Shown in pieces: positions 6,861 to 14,239 of a DNA stretch of 15,839 nt. The stretch is from Candidatus Omnitrophota bacterium (GTDB taxonomy: Bacteria; Omnitrophota; Gorgyraeia; Zapsychrales; Zapsychraceae). The first letter of the stretch is position 1, and every line of letters starts with the position of its first letter. The notes beneath the pieces were generated by a model. It worked only from the letters and a program-made list of their open reading frames with translations. It was not told where the DNA came from and searched no databases. The translations under genes and the position numbers were made by a program. The stretch is taken from positions 1 through 15,839 of the forward strand of contig JAKQLT010000048.1 of assembly GCA_029567025.1 (NCBI GenBank). Reading direction: 5' to 3'.

Positions 6861-7516
6861 CAATAAATCCCCTTTTCTTTTAAAGGACACTTTTCACATA
6901 AAGGCGTTGTTTTACAAAAATCTTTTCCCAAGCGAACAATAAGCGCATGAAACTCATTAAACATTTTTACATCATGCGGCAGATAAGACATAAAAATATC
7001 CTGAACCTGATCATAACCCGCATCTTTTTGAATCAAGCGATGACGCAATAAAAACCTTTTTGTATATGCATCAATAACAAAAACAGGTTTATAAAACGCA
7101 TATAAAAGAATTGAATCCGCGGTTTCAGGGCCAATACCTTTAATATCCAAAAGTTTCTGTCGTAAAACAGGCCATTGGTCTTTCGCCATTTTCTTTAAAC
7201 TTCCTTGATATTCTGAAAATAAAAAATGAATAAAATTCTTAATCCGAAGGGCTTTCACATTAAAATAACCAGAAGGCTTTATTAAAAAAGCTAACTTTTT
7301 CAAAGAAATCCGCGCCAAAGACATAGGCGTCAAAACCCGATGATCTTTTAAATTCTTAATCGCTTTTTCTACATTTTTCCAATTCGTATTTTGCGTGAGA
7401 ATCGCTCCAACAATAATTTCAATCTGTGTTTCACCCGGCCACCATTGTTGAGGACCAAAAGATTGATAAAGAATATGATAAATTTTGAAAAGAATACAAG
7501 AAGAAACTTTTGGCAT
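6860..7516 (-). CDS. Endonuclease III-related DNA glycosylase (HhH-GPD superfamily, COG2231-like)
   Basis: Proteins of this branch remove damaged bases in base excision repair. H. pylori MagIII, a 3-methyladenine glycosylase, is a characterised relative. The 218 residues show the N-terminal WWPGETQIEIIVGAILTQNT pattern (25-44), GYFNVKA (83-89), a helix-hairpin-helix IKGIGPETADSILLYA (125-140) and the catalytic aspartate in FVIDAYTKR (D149). At the position of the endonuclease III lyase lysine there is a glutamate (E131), so the enzyme should be a monofunctional glycosylase without AP-lyase activity. The C-terminus keeps C201, C207 and C210 but ends KEKGIY where a fourth cluster cysteine is usual, so an iron-sulfur cluster may be absent or unusual. 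It lies between two GT-C genes, 24 bases after one and overlapping the next by one base. Damaged base not predictable. Confidence 0.85.
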   Translation of the reverse strand: MPKVSSCILFKIYHILYQSFGPQQWWPGETQIEIIVGAILTQNTNWKNVEKAIKNLKDHRVLTPMSLARISLKKLAFLIKPSGYFNVKALRIKNFIHFLFSEYQGSLKKMAKDQWPVLRQKLLDIKGIGPETADSILLYAFYKPVFVIDAYTKRFLLRHRLIQKDAGYDQVQDIFMSYLPHDVKMFNEFHALIVRLGKDFCKTTPLCEKCPLKEKGIY

Positions 7517-7540
7517 AATTCTTTTATTTATATAAAACCA

Positions 7541-9037
7541 TTAATACGGATTCTTTTTATGCAAATAATCATAAATTATCTTCCACTTTTTTTGGCATGA
7601 AGAGCATGTTTCATTGGGCTTATAATTCATACAATAATAAATAAGATGGAAAACTTTTTCTGAATAAGTCGCCATAAAAACCAACCAATCTTGTTCTGTT
7701 TTTGCCGCTAAAGCTTGTTGTTTTGTCCACGGACTAAACATGCCACGGCTTTTAATAGGATACGTAGTAAAATAATTTCTTAAATAAAGAGAAATAAAAA
7801 TAAAAGAAATCATGATAACGCATTCCAACACATAAGGAAATCGTTCAATAAATTTATATAAGAAAAATCCTGATAAAAGCATCATAAAAAGCCAAGCCCC
7901 CATAATACGTAATGCGTGCGGAATGCCTAAAGTCGTTAACGCTGAAGGAAACATGCCAATTAATATATTTACAAAACAAAAAAATATAAAAAGAATATCT
8001 TTAATAAAAGATTCTCTATCTTTTTCTCTACGAAAAAACTTCATTAAGATAAAAATAACCCCTAACACTAAAGCAAAAATATCAACCCAACTGAAAATGC
8101 CGCAAAAATGTGTGGAATGCATATAATTACTATCGCCACTGACAAAGAGAAACTCTGGATTAAAATGAAGAATAAAATTTCTCAAAAAGATTCCTAAAAC
8201 ATCAAAAAAGGTCCCTTGTTTCCCCTGAACAGACAAAAAATCCTTCGAAAAAATACTAATATCATTAAATCTCTGCTGCAAACTCCCATCCAATGTCTGA
8301 ATAACAACCGGAAAACTAAACAAAATAATCGTTATAATAAAAACAATTAAATTTCTAAAACAAAAAGGCTTATAACGATGTCTAATTACGCCACAAAAAA
8401 TAAGCATGAAAGGTAGTTGTGCGCGCGTGGGGGGATAAGAATAAGCCGCACACGAAAAAAGAAATCCCGCCCCTATCATGGACAAAAGATGATTTGATTT
8501 AAACAAAAGATATAATCCCCAAATCAAAAAGATCAAAACAAAAGAAGATTCATAAGCAATGCGGGAAAAAGGCCACATCCAAGGAGAAATAGATGCAACA
8601 AGCATCGTCACTATGGCAAAAAGAAAAGCTTTTTCTTTAGATAATGCGTTATCTTTTTTTGAGTCTAAAAATAAGAAAAAGAATATTTTTGCTAAAAAAA
8701 ACAAACCTATAAGACTTATGATATATCCAAAAGCCGTAAATCCATGAAAACTGGCTATAGAAAATCCAAATAATTTAGCCCATAAAATCCCCGGATAAAT
8801 ATACGTAGGCGGCTTAGGAGTTCCAAAATTAAGCTGAAAAAAAAGAGATGGTTTTCGCCCCAAAGGATCAACGCCTTCTGTCGCTAAACACTGAATCGTT
8901 GCTGCAGAAGCTAATTCATCAACATGAAAACCGGAAGGGACATTCTCTAAATTATAAAATCTAAAAATATTTACAACAACAATAATAAGCCCAATAATAA
9001 AAATTAAAAATTTTCTGTATTGATTATTTATTGTCAT
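7541..9037 (-). CDS. GT-C glycosyltransferase, PMT/GT39-like multi-pass membrane protein
   Basis: The 498 residues begin with a membrane helix (~10-28) followed by an acidic pair in an external loop, GFHVDELASA (D40-E41), the hallmark of PMT/ArnT-type GT-C transferases that take sugars from polyprenyl phosphate carriers and attach them to proteins or lipids on the outer face of the inner membrane. About ten further hydrophobic segments follow (for example ~80-120, 143-160, 225-245, 345-365, 375-415), then a short basic/cysteine tail containing CSSC. The conserved GTPKPPTYIYP (71-81) after the first loop is typical of bacterial members. It starts 6 bases after the GT2 gene, which probably makes its lipid-linked sugar donor. 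Sugar and acceptor cannot be told from sequence. Confidence 0.8.
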   Translation of the reverse strand: MTINNQYRKFLIFIIGLIIVVVNIFRFYNLENVPSGFHVDELASAATIQCLATEGVDPLGRKPSLFFQLNFGTPKPPTYIYPGILWAKLFGFSIASFHGFTAFGYIISLIGLFFLAKIFFFLFLDSKKDNALSKEKAFLFAIVTMLVASISPWMWPFSRIAYESSFVLIFLIWGLYLLFKSNHLLSMIGAGFLFSCAAYSYPPTRAQLPFMLIFCGVIRHRYKPFCFRNLIVFIITIILFSFPVVIQTLDGSLQQRFNDISIFSKDFLSVQGKQGTFFDVLGIFLRNFILHFNPEFLFVSGDSNYMHSTHFCGIFSWVDIFALVLGVIFILMKFFRREKDRESFIKDILFIFFCFVNILIGMFPSALTTLGIPHALRIMGAWLFMMLLSGFFLYKFIERFPYVLECVIMISFIFISLYLRNYFTTYPIKSRGMFSPWTKQQALAAKTEQDWLVFMATYSEKVFHLIYYCMNYKPNETCSSCQKKWKIIYDYLHKKNPY

Positions 9038-9043
9038 AAACTT

Positions 9044-9775
9044 CTATCTCGTCTTTATTTTAATTCTCTTTTTTATTCGCCATAAACCTAAAAACATTTT
9101 TATACTATCTATAACAACATTGACCTTGCTTCCCTTAATATCTGTCCAATCTACAGGAACTTCTAAAAATTTTAACCCTCGATAATAACCAAAGGCAATA
9201 ATCTCCAAATCAAAAAGAAAACCTTTTTCCTGACACACGGGCAAAAAAAACATAATATCATTTCTTTTAAAAAATTTACATCCACATTGAGAATCATAAA
9301 CAGGGATATGTAAAATTTTATCAACCAATGTCACAAAAATACGCCCTGTTAAATGCCTAAGTGTTGAGCGATGGACATGATATCCAAACATAAGGATGCG
9401 CGACGCAAAAACTCCGCTTAAATGGGAAGATTGAAGAGCTAAAAATAAAAGCCTAAAAACCTCTTTTGCATTCGTTGCCCCATCCGCATCAACAAATCCG
9501 ATCCAACGGCCTTCTGCCAGCTCAAAGCCATGACGGACAGCAGAACCTTTTCCTTGATTAGAATTTAAATGAATAAGTTTTATGTTCGGAGAGTTTATAT
9601 CTTCGATAACCTGCGCGTAAATTTCTTTATCTTTCTTAGCACTACCATCATCAACAAGAATAATTTCGCCAAAGAATTTAAAATCCTTCATCTGATGGAT
9701 GAGATCCACCAAAAAAGGTTTTAATCGGTCACCTTCATTATAACAAGGAATAATGATAGAAAAATCTTTAGACAT
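9044..9775 (-). CDS. GT2 polyprenyl-phosphate glycosyltransferase, ALG5/DPM1-like
   Basis: This GT-A enzyme is predicted to move a hexose from a nucleotide sugar to polyprenyl phosphate on the cytoplasmic side. The 243 residues show the family motifs in order: FSIIIPCYNEGDR (5-17), the nucleotide-binding LVDDGS (~40-45), GKGSAVRHGFELAEGRW (75-91), the metal-binding VDADGA (95-100), DSQCGCKFF (161-169) and the ALG5-like ending DIKGSKVNVVIDSIKMF (~213-229). There is no C-terminal membrane domain, unlike GtrB or ArnC, which favours the dolichyl-phosphate glucosyltransferase-like subgroup. No clear Shine-Dalgarno precedes the ATG. It sits 26 bases after the cupin gene and 6 bases before the PMT-type transferase, with which it likely forms one pathway. 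Confidence 0.9.
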   Translation of the reverse strand: MSKDFSIIIPCYNEGDRLKPFLVDLIHQMKDFKFFGEIILVDDGSAKKDKEIYAQVIEDINSPNIKLIHLNSNQGKGSAVRHGFELAEGRWIGFVDADGATNAKEVFRLLFLALQSSHLSGVFASRILMFGYHVHRSTLRHLTGRIFVTLVDKILHIPVYDSQCGCKFFKRNDIMFFLPVCQEKGFLFDLEIIAFGYYRGLKFLEVPVDWTDIKGSKVNVVIDSIKMFLGLWRIKKRIKIKTR

Positions 9776-9801
9776 ATTTAAAACGTGGGAAATAATATTT
9801 T

Positions 9802-10092
9802 TTATTGAAAACTATAAACTTTTCGAACTTTTTTAATAATAGTCCATGTACAACTTAATCCAGCAGGAAACGTCACAAAATCTCCTGCTTTAATTTTCGC
9901 CTGACCTTCTTTTGTCTTAACAATCACGTCCCCCTCATAAAAATACGCCTCTTCTAGTTCATCATAATGCCAATCAAACGATGAGGCATCACATTCCCAA
10001 ACAGACCATGCCCCATGAGCTTGACAAATTTCAGGAAGGCCTAATTCTTTTTTCTGCAGATCCGTTAATTGTTTAATTTGTATCTGCGTCAT
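9802..10092 (-). CDS. Small single-domain cupin (Cupin_3/DUF861-like)
   Basis: Ninety-six residues form one beta-barrel cupin. The first cupin motif region reads WHYDELEEAYFYEGDVIV (41-58) and the second GDFVTFPAGLSCTWTI (70-85), matching the short cytoplasmic Cupin_3 proteins (EutQ- and ureidoglycolate-associated relatives). H42, E47 and E48 could bind a metal, although the histidine set of enzymatic cupins is incomplete. No enzymatic activity can be assigned. Its start codon overlaps the lipoprotein stop as ATGA, so the two are translationally coupled, but their products act in different compartments. The function stays open. Confidence 0.8.
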   Translation of the reverse strand: MTQIQIKQLTDLQKKELGLPEICQAHGAWSVWECDASSFDWHYDELEEAYFYEGDVIVKTKEGQAKIKAGDFVTFPAGLSCTWTIIKKVRKVYSFQ

Positions 10093-10517
10093 AGATTTTC
10101 CTCTTCTAAAGATTTTGGCTCATTTTCATCTGGAAGATTTCCAGCAACATGTTCCCATCCTACAAGCCTTTTTTCTTCATTAAAATACAAATAAACTTTT
10201 TCCGACTCAAAATAAGTCATTTGATAACGATAATTCCAACGCTCTAATTTTTGATTATTTTTTTCAACTTCCCTTTTGCCTAAAGGCTCTCCGTACATTC
10301 TCACAATCGATTGATCCCGAACATTTTTAACCAATGTCCTGTCTTTAACTGCTTTTAATAATTTCTCGAACTTTTTGTCTTGCTCTTCAATATATTTCTG
10401 CATTCTTGCTTGTTCATCTGACATATCCTTTAAAACAAGCAATTTATCAAGATGTTCCAACTTGGCGCATCCTGAAACAATCAAAATACTTATCATAAGA
10501 AAAAAGATTTTTTTCAT
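10089..10517 (-). CDS. Lipoprotein with coiled coil and BamE/SmpA-like C-terminal region
   Basis: Residues 1-17 are a type II signal peptide (MKKIFFLMISILIVSGC) with the lipidated cysteine at 17. Residue 18 is Ala, not Asp, which favours outer-membrane sorting if the organism has a Lol system. Residues ~25-65 are charged and helical, probably a coiled coil. Residues ~68-125 (SIVRMYGEPLGKRE, LERWNYRY, KVYLYFNEEKRLVGWEHV) follow the BamE/SmpA/OmlA pattern of a small helix with a beta-sheet, as found in outer-membrane assembly lipoproteins. Total length 142. It lies 10 bases after the Smr gene and overlaps the cupin gene. Homology at the C-terminus is my pattern reading, and assignment as BamE itself would go too far. 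Confidence 0.75.
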   Translation of the reverse strand: MKKIFFLMISILIVSGCAKLEHLDKLLVLKDMSDEQARMQKYIEEQDKKFEKLLKAVKDRTLVKNVRDQSIVRMYGEPLGKREVEKNNQKLERWNYRYQMTYFESEKVYLYFNEEKRLVGWEHVAGNLPDENEPKSLEEENL

Positions 10518-10527
10518 AAATTGTCCT

Positions 10528-10779
10528 TTACTGGTATCTAAAATGAACGAAAATCCGTCCCCAATTTTTATCGTCTTTTTCTATCCTATGATACACGCCA
10601 CGGTAATTCTTTTCAAGAAAACGTAGAACATATTTTTTAAGCTGCCCGCTTCCTTTTCCGGGAATAATTTCAACCAGTTTGGCTTTCTTTTCTTGAGCCT
10701 CTTGCATAATCCCAGCTAAAGACTGCTCAAGCTTTTTCCCTTCAGAATAAATATCATGGAGATCTAACTTTAATTTCAT
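10528..10779 (-). CDS. Stand-alone Smr (small MutS-related) domain protein
   Basis: Smr domains occur at the C-terminus of MutS2 and as stand-alone proteins such as E. coli YdaL and SmrB, and have nuclease activity on DNA or on mRNA at collided ribosomes. The 83 residues consist of only this domain: LDLHD (5-9) in place of the usual LDLHG, a helix, IIPGKGSGQLKKYV (38-51) and the final strand GRIFVHFRYQ in place of the usual G.T.V.L. Both signature motifs are intact, with H8 the likely catalytic residue. It is 10 bases downstream of the ABC-F gene, itself a ribosome-associated family, which makes a role in translation quality control attractive but unproven. Confidence 0.85.
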   Translation of the reverse strand: MKLKLDLHDIYSEGKKLEQSLAGIMQEAQEKKAKLVEIIPGKGSGQLKKYVLRFLEKNYRGVYHRIEKDDKNWGRIFVHFRYQ

Positions 10780-10789
10780 AACCTATATT

Positions 10790-12742
10790 TTATATTTTAT
10801 GAATCCGTTCTCGCTCTTCTTCGAGCTGTTTGATCGTACTCTCTATTTCTCTAAAACGCGATTGAATTTCTTTCAGCCGTCGTCCATATTCTTTCAGCAT
10901 TTCTGAATCCGCCCGATCAAACGATTTAGAAAGATGCCGCGATTTTGCATAACTTTCTAAATCTAATTCTTTTTTTTCTTCTTCGAGCCTTTTAATTTCA
11001 TTTCGAATCTGCGCAAGGCGTTTTTTGGCATTCTGATGTTTTTGATGAAGCGCATCTAATATCGGATTGGCTTCTTCTTTTTCTTTATGGGCGCGACTTT
11101 GTTCTTTCTTTTTTTTCTCTTCTATTTTTTCTTGGCGTTTTTTCTCATCCACAGCCTCTTGCATTTGTCCTTTTTTATCCAAATAATAATCTAATCCTCC
11201 AAGATACGTTTTCATCATTCCATTATCTATTTCAATAATGCAATCCGCGACTTCTTTAATAAAAAAAAGATCATGGCTTATAAAAACAAGCGTCCCATCA
11301 TATTCTTGAAAGGCATTCGTCAGCGCCTTAACACCGTCCAAATCCAAATGAGTGGTTGGCTCATCAAGCAAAATAAAATTTGGCGGCCTAATAAGAAGCT
11401 TGGCTAAAATAAGACGGCTTTTTTCCCCGCCGGATAAAACTTTAACAGGTTTAAAAACGTCATCACCATGATAATTAAAAAGCCCTAAAAGAGTACGAAT
11501 TTGAACAGCCGGGACGTTGGTTTCAGAAGCAGCTGCGACTTCGTCAAAGGCGTTTCGATGAGGATTTAAAACATCCAATCGTGATTGCGAGAAATAACCT
11601 AATTCCACATTATGCCCATATTTTAATGTCCCGCTATCCGGCGTTAAAACTCCAGCGAGTATTTTTAAAAGGGTCGATTTCCCAGCGCCATTAGGCCCTA
11701 CCAAACAAACTTTCTGCCCTCGCAAAATTTCTAAATTCAAATCCGTATAAACTTTTTTTTCTCCATAAGATTTCTGAACATGTTCCAAATGCGCCACAAG
11801 ATATCCACTTGGTTTAATAGGAGGAAATTGAAAATCGCCTATACTTTTTCTTTCCTGATCCAACGTGATTTCTTCTAATCTTTCCAACATTTTGCGTTTA
11901 TTACGAACCGCGGCGGCGCGATTAGGTTGGGCATGAAACCGGTTGGCAAATTCTTCTAATTGTTTACGTTTCTGATCTACCACTTTTTTACGTCGTTCTA
12001 ATGTTTTCTGATCAATGCCTTTTTGTTCTTCATACGTTTCATAATTTCCTTTAACCTTCACCATTCTGGAATCATCTAAAACGATCGTATAATTCGTGAC
12101 TTCATTTAAAAAAATGCGATCATGAGAAATAAGGACAAACGATCCTTCATAACTTTTTAAGAAATCTTTAAGCCAAAGGGTCGCGGATAAATCCAAATAA
12201 TTCGTAGGTTCATCCAAAAGAAGCAAATTATACGGATAAACCAAAAGCTTCGCTAAAAGCGTTCTCATCTGCCAGCCGCCGCTTAAATGATTAATCGGCT
12301 TATAAAAATCAGATTCTTTAAAACCTAATCCTGATAAAATCTTCTGTGCTTTATGCTCAAGCTCATAAACCCCCGATTGTTCCAATTCATGTAAAATATC
12401 ACCGTAACGTGAACTAACAACTTTCTGTTCGTCTTCTAATTTATGCTTTTCATCTAATAATTTTCTAATACGGTCATCCCCTGAGGTCATTTCATCTAAA
12501 ACCGTTCTCGTCGATTGAAAAGAAGATTCTTGAGGCAAATAACCGATATTAATATTCTTCTGAATCTGAACATCTCCGGCAACAGCTTCCATATTTCCTA
12601 AAATAATCGAAAATAAAGTTGATTTTCCAGCACCATTGGGCCCGGTCAGGCCAATCTTCTCATTTGGAAAAATACTTAACGTCACATCTCTAAAAAGCGT
12701 GCGTCCCGTAAACCCCATTGTGACATTATTTAAATTAATCAT
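10790..12742 (-). CDS. ABC-F family ATPase (Uup/EttA/YheS-type ribosome factor)
   Basis: ABC-F proteins lack membrane domains and act in the ribosomal E site on stalled or resting ribosomes. The 650 residues contain two complete nucleotide-binding domains: Walker A GPNGAGKST at 34-42 and 349-357, signatures LSGGW (153-157) and LSGGE (436-440), Walker B LLLLDEPTNYLDL (173-185) and FILLDEPTTHLDL (456-468). The charged linker between them (~238-300, QKTLERRKKVVDQKRKQLEEFA and on) is the P-site tRNA interaction motif. After ~520 comes an unusually long lysine/glutamate-rich coiled coil to the end (~525-650), as in Uup and YheS. No membrane part. It overlaps the pseudouridine synthase gene as ATGA. 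Housekeeping rather than antibiotic-resistance role is likely from its neighbours. Confidence 0.95.
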   Translation of the reverse strand: MINLNNVTMGFTGRTLFRDVTLSIFPNEKIGLTGPNGAGKSTLFSIILGNMEAVAGDVQIQKNINIGYLPQESSFQSTRTVLDEMTSGDDRIRKLLDEKHKLEDEQKVVSSRYGDILHELEQSGVYELEHKAQKILSGLGFKESDFYKPINHLSGGWQMRTLLAKLLVYPYNLLLLDEPTNYLDLSATLWLKDFLKSYEGSFVLISHDRIFLNEVTNYTIVLDDSRMVKVKGNYETYEEQKGIDQKTLERRKKVVDQKRKQLEEFANRFHAQPNRAAAVRNKRKMLERLEEITLDQERKSIGDFQFPPIKPSGYLVAHLEHVQKSYGEKKVYTDLNLEILRGQKVCLVGPNGAGKSTLLKILAGVLTPDSGTLKYGHNVELGYFSQSRLDVLNPHRNAFDEVAAASETNVPAVQIRTLLGLFNYHGDDVFKPVKVLSGGEKSRLILAKLLIRPPNFILLDEPTTHLDLDGVKALTNAFQEYDGTLVFISHDLFFIKEVADCIIEIDNGMMKTYLGGLDYYLDKKGQMQEAVDEKKRQEKIEEKKKKEQSRAHKEKEEANPILDALHQKHQNAKKRLAQIRNEIKRLEEEKKELDLESYAKSRHLSKSFDRADSEMLKEYGRRLKEIQSRFREIESTIKQLEEERERIHKI

Positions 12743-13470
12743 TGCTGTAATAATTCCATTTCTTTATTAGTAAGAGCACGATATTGTCCTTTTTTCAAAT
12801 CGCCTAATTGAATTGGACCCTGCATAACACGTTTTAAATAAATAACCTGATGCCCCACTTGCGGAAACATAAGACGTATTTGACGTTTCCGACCTTCATG
12901 AATCGTTAAAAATAATTCTGTTTTGTTTTCACGATAAACCATATCTTTTATTTTTGCCGGCGCTGTTTTCCTTCCTTCAATCACAACTCCTTTTTCGATA
13001 CGCTCTTTATTCTTTTGATCTAACCGTCCTGAAATTATTACAAAATACGTTTTATATACATTAAATTTGGGATGCGTTAATTTATACGCGACATCACCAT
13101 CATTCGTAAAAAGAAGCAAACCTTCCGTGTCTTTATCCAAGCGGCCAACGGGTGCTAAATGCTTATATTTCTCTGGCAAAATATCAAAAACTGTTCTTTC
13201 TGCGAATCGATCCGTTACGGTCGTTACAAACCCCGCTGGTTTATGAAGAAGAATATATTCAAAATTCTTAAAACTTAAAGATTTTCCTTCTACAAAAACC
13301 TTATCTTTTTTCTCGTCCACCATAAAAGAAGGCTCGCGAATAATCTCCCCATTAACTTTCACTAATCCATCTTTGATAATATCAAATGCTTTTCGTCGAG
13401 AGCACAGGCCATTATGAGATAAAAACAACAACAATTTAACTAAAGAGGTTTCGTTGCCTAAGGGCTTCAT
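12739..13470 (-). CDS. RsuA/RluB/RluE-family rRNA pseudouridine synthase
   Basis: The enzyme turns a uridine of rRNA into pseudouridine. An N-terminal S4 RNA-binding domain (~11-60: VKLLLFLSHNGLCSRRKA, GLVKVNGE) precedes the catalytic domain with YILLHKPAGFVTTV (72-85) and the active-site motif GRLDKDTEGLLLFTNDG (109-125), catalytic Asp at 112. IHEGRKRQIRLMF (~195-207) is the conserved C-terminal motif of this family. Length 243 is normal. The start at 13470 lies 35 bases inside the preceding gene and has no visible Shine-Dalgarno. A TTG nearer the S4 domain is a possible alternative. RluB (23S rRNA) is the most likely match, but RsuA (16S) cannot be excluded. Confidence 0.93.
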   Translation of the reverse strand: MKPLGNETSLVKLLLFLSHNGLCSRRKAFDIIKDGLVKVNGEIIREPSFMVDEKKDKVFVEGKSLSFKNFEYILLHKPAGFVTTVTDRFAERTVFDILPEKYKHLAPVGRLDKDTEGLLLFTNDGDVAYKLTHPKFNVYKTYFVIISGRLDQKNKERIEKGVVIEGRKTAPAKIKDMVYRENKTELFLTIHEGRKRQIRLMFPQVGHQVIYLKRVMQGPIQLGDLKKGQYRALTNKEMELLQQ

Positions 13471-14239
13471 AAAGAACTATAGCGGCTGACGTCGAAACAT
13501 TTAAAGAGTCCGCTTTGCCTTTCATAGGAATTTTAATTTTAACAGTTGAATTTTTCATCCAAAAATCACTTAAACCATTTTCTTCGCTTCCCACCGCCAT
13601 TGCTAAAGGTCCTTTTAAATTAACATCCGTATACAATGTTTCCACGTGCGGCGTTGCGGCACAAATTTTCATATTTCGCGACTTTAAATACTCAAAGGTT
13701 TCTGCCGAAGAGCTCACTATAACTTTATTAGTAAAAACAGTTCCCAAACTTGAACGAATGACATTAGGATTAAAAATATCTGTTTTTTCATCACAAACAA
13801 TCACCCCATCAATGCCAACAGCATCACACGTTCTTAACATCGCGCCTAAATTTCCCGGTTTTTCAACACCTTCCACGACAAAAAGAAAACTGTTTTTCTT
13901 GTCTTTAATATCTTTTAAAGAATATTTCTTCGGCTGGCCAACACCTAAAATACCGTCTTGGCGATCGCCATAAACAATCTTCCCAAAAACCTCTTTGGTC
14001 GTCTCATACATATCCGCCTTAAGCGAATAAATATTTTTAAGGATTTGCTTGTCTTGTTGTTGCAATAACTCATTACAAATATAAAACTCTTTAAAATGAC
14101 ATAAAGACTCTATCGCGCGTTCAATTTCGCGAACACCTTCCACAATCGTTAATCCTGTTTTATCTCGCTCATGACGATCTCGTAAACGAACAACAGATTT
14201 AATGTGCTCATTTTTTACACTAATAATTTTATTATGCAT
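13436..14239 (-). CDS. SPOUT-class RNA 2'-O-ribose methyltransferase (TrmH/RlmB/TsnR-like)
   Basis: The enzyme transfers a methyl group from S-adenosylmethionine to a ribose 2'-OH of rRNA or tRNA. An N-terminal substrate-binding region (~1-95, GLTIVEGVREIERAIES) precedes the knotted SPOUT domain with motif 1 VEKPGNLGAMLRTCDA (125-140, N130 and R136), motif 2 AVGSEENGLS (215-224) and motif 3 IPMKGKADSLNVSTSAAI (237-254). FNPNVIRSSLG (156-166) is also typical. The 267 residues fit the RlmB/SpoU group with the N-terminal domain. The target nucleotide cannot be read from the sequence. The start overlaps the GH5 gene by 8 bases, and the 3' end overlaps the pseudouridine synthase gene, another rRNA-modifying enzyme. 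Confidence 0.92.
   Translation of the reverse strand: MHNKIISVKNEHIKSVVRLRDRHERDKTGLTIVEGVREIERAIESLCHFKEFYICNELLQQQDKQILKNIYSLKADMYETTKEVFGKIVYGDRQDGILGVGQPKKYSLKDIKDKKNSFLFVVEGVEKPGNLGAMLRTCDAVGIDGVIVCDEKTDIFNPNVIRSSLGTVFTNKVIVSSSAETFEYLKSRNMKICAATPHVETLYTDVNLKGPLAMAVGSEENGLSDFWMKNSTVKIKIPMKGKADSLNVSTSAAIVLYEALRQRNLFS

Noticed and set aside
6861..6890. GTG start ten codons upstream for the PTPS-related membrane protein
   Set aside because: No Shine-Dalgarno there, while the ATG at 6860 has GGGGA at ideal distance and a TGATG junction with the glycosylase gene.
10790..12742. ABC-F gene as an antibiotic-resistance determinant
   Set aside because: The linker and long C-terminal tail fit housekeeping Uup/YheS-type members, and its neighbours are rRNA-modifying enzymes. 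Nothing mobile is nearby.
13515..13973. 152-codon plus-strand frame
   Set aside because: It is the antisense shadow of the SPOUT methyltransferase gene, whose motifs are clear. No start signal and no recognisable family.
13436..14239. TsnR/thiostrepton-resistance reading of the SPOUT methyltransferase
   Set aside because: Motifs are shared by the whole TrmH/RlmB group, and the context with a pseudouridine synthase favours routine rRNA modification. No thiopeptide genes are present.
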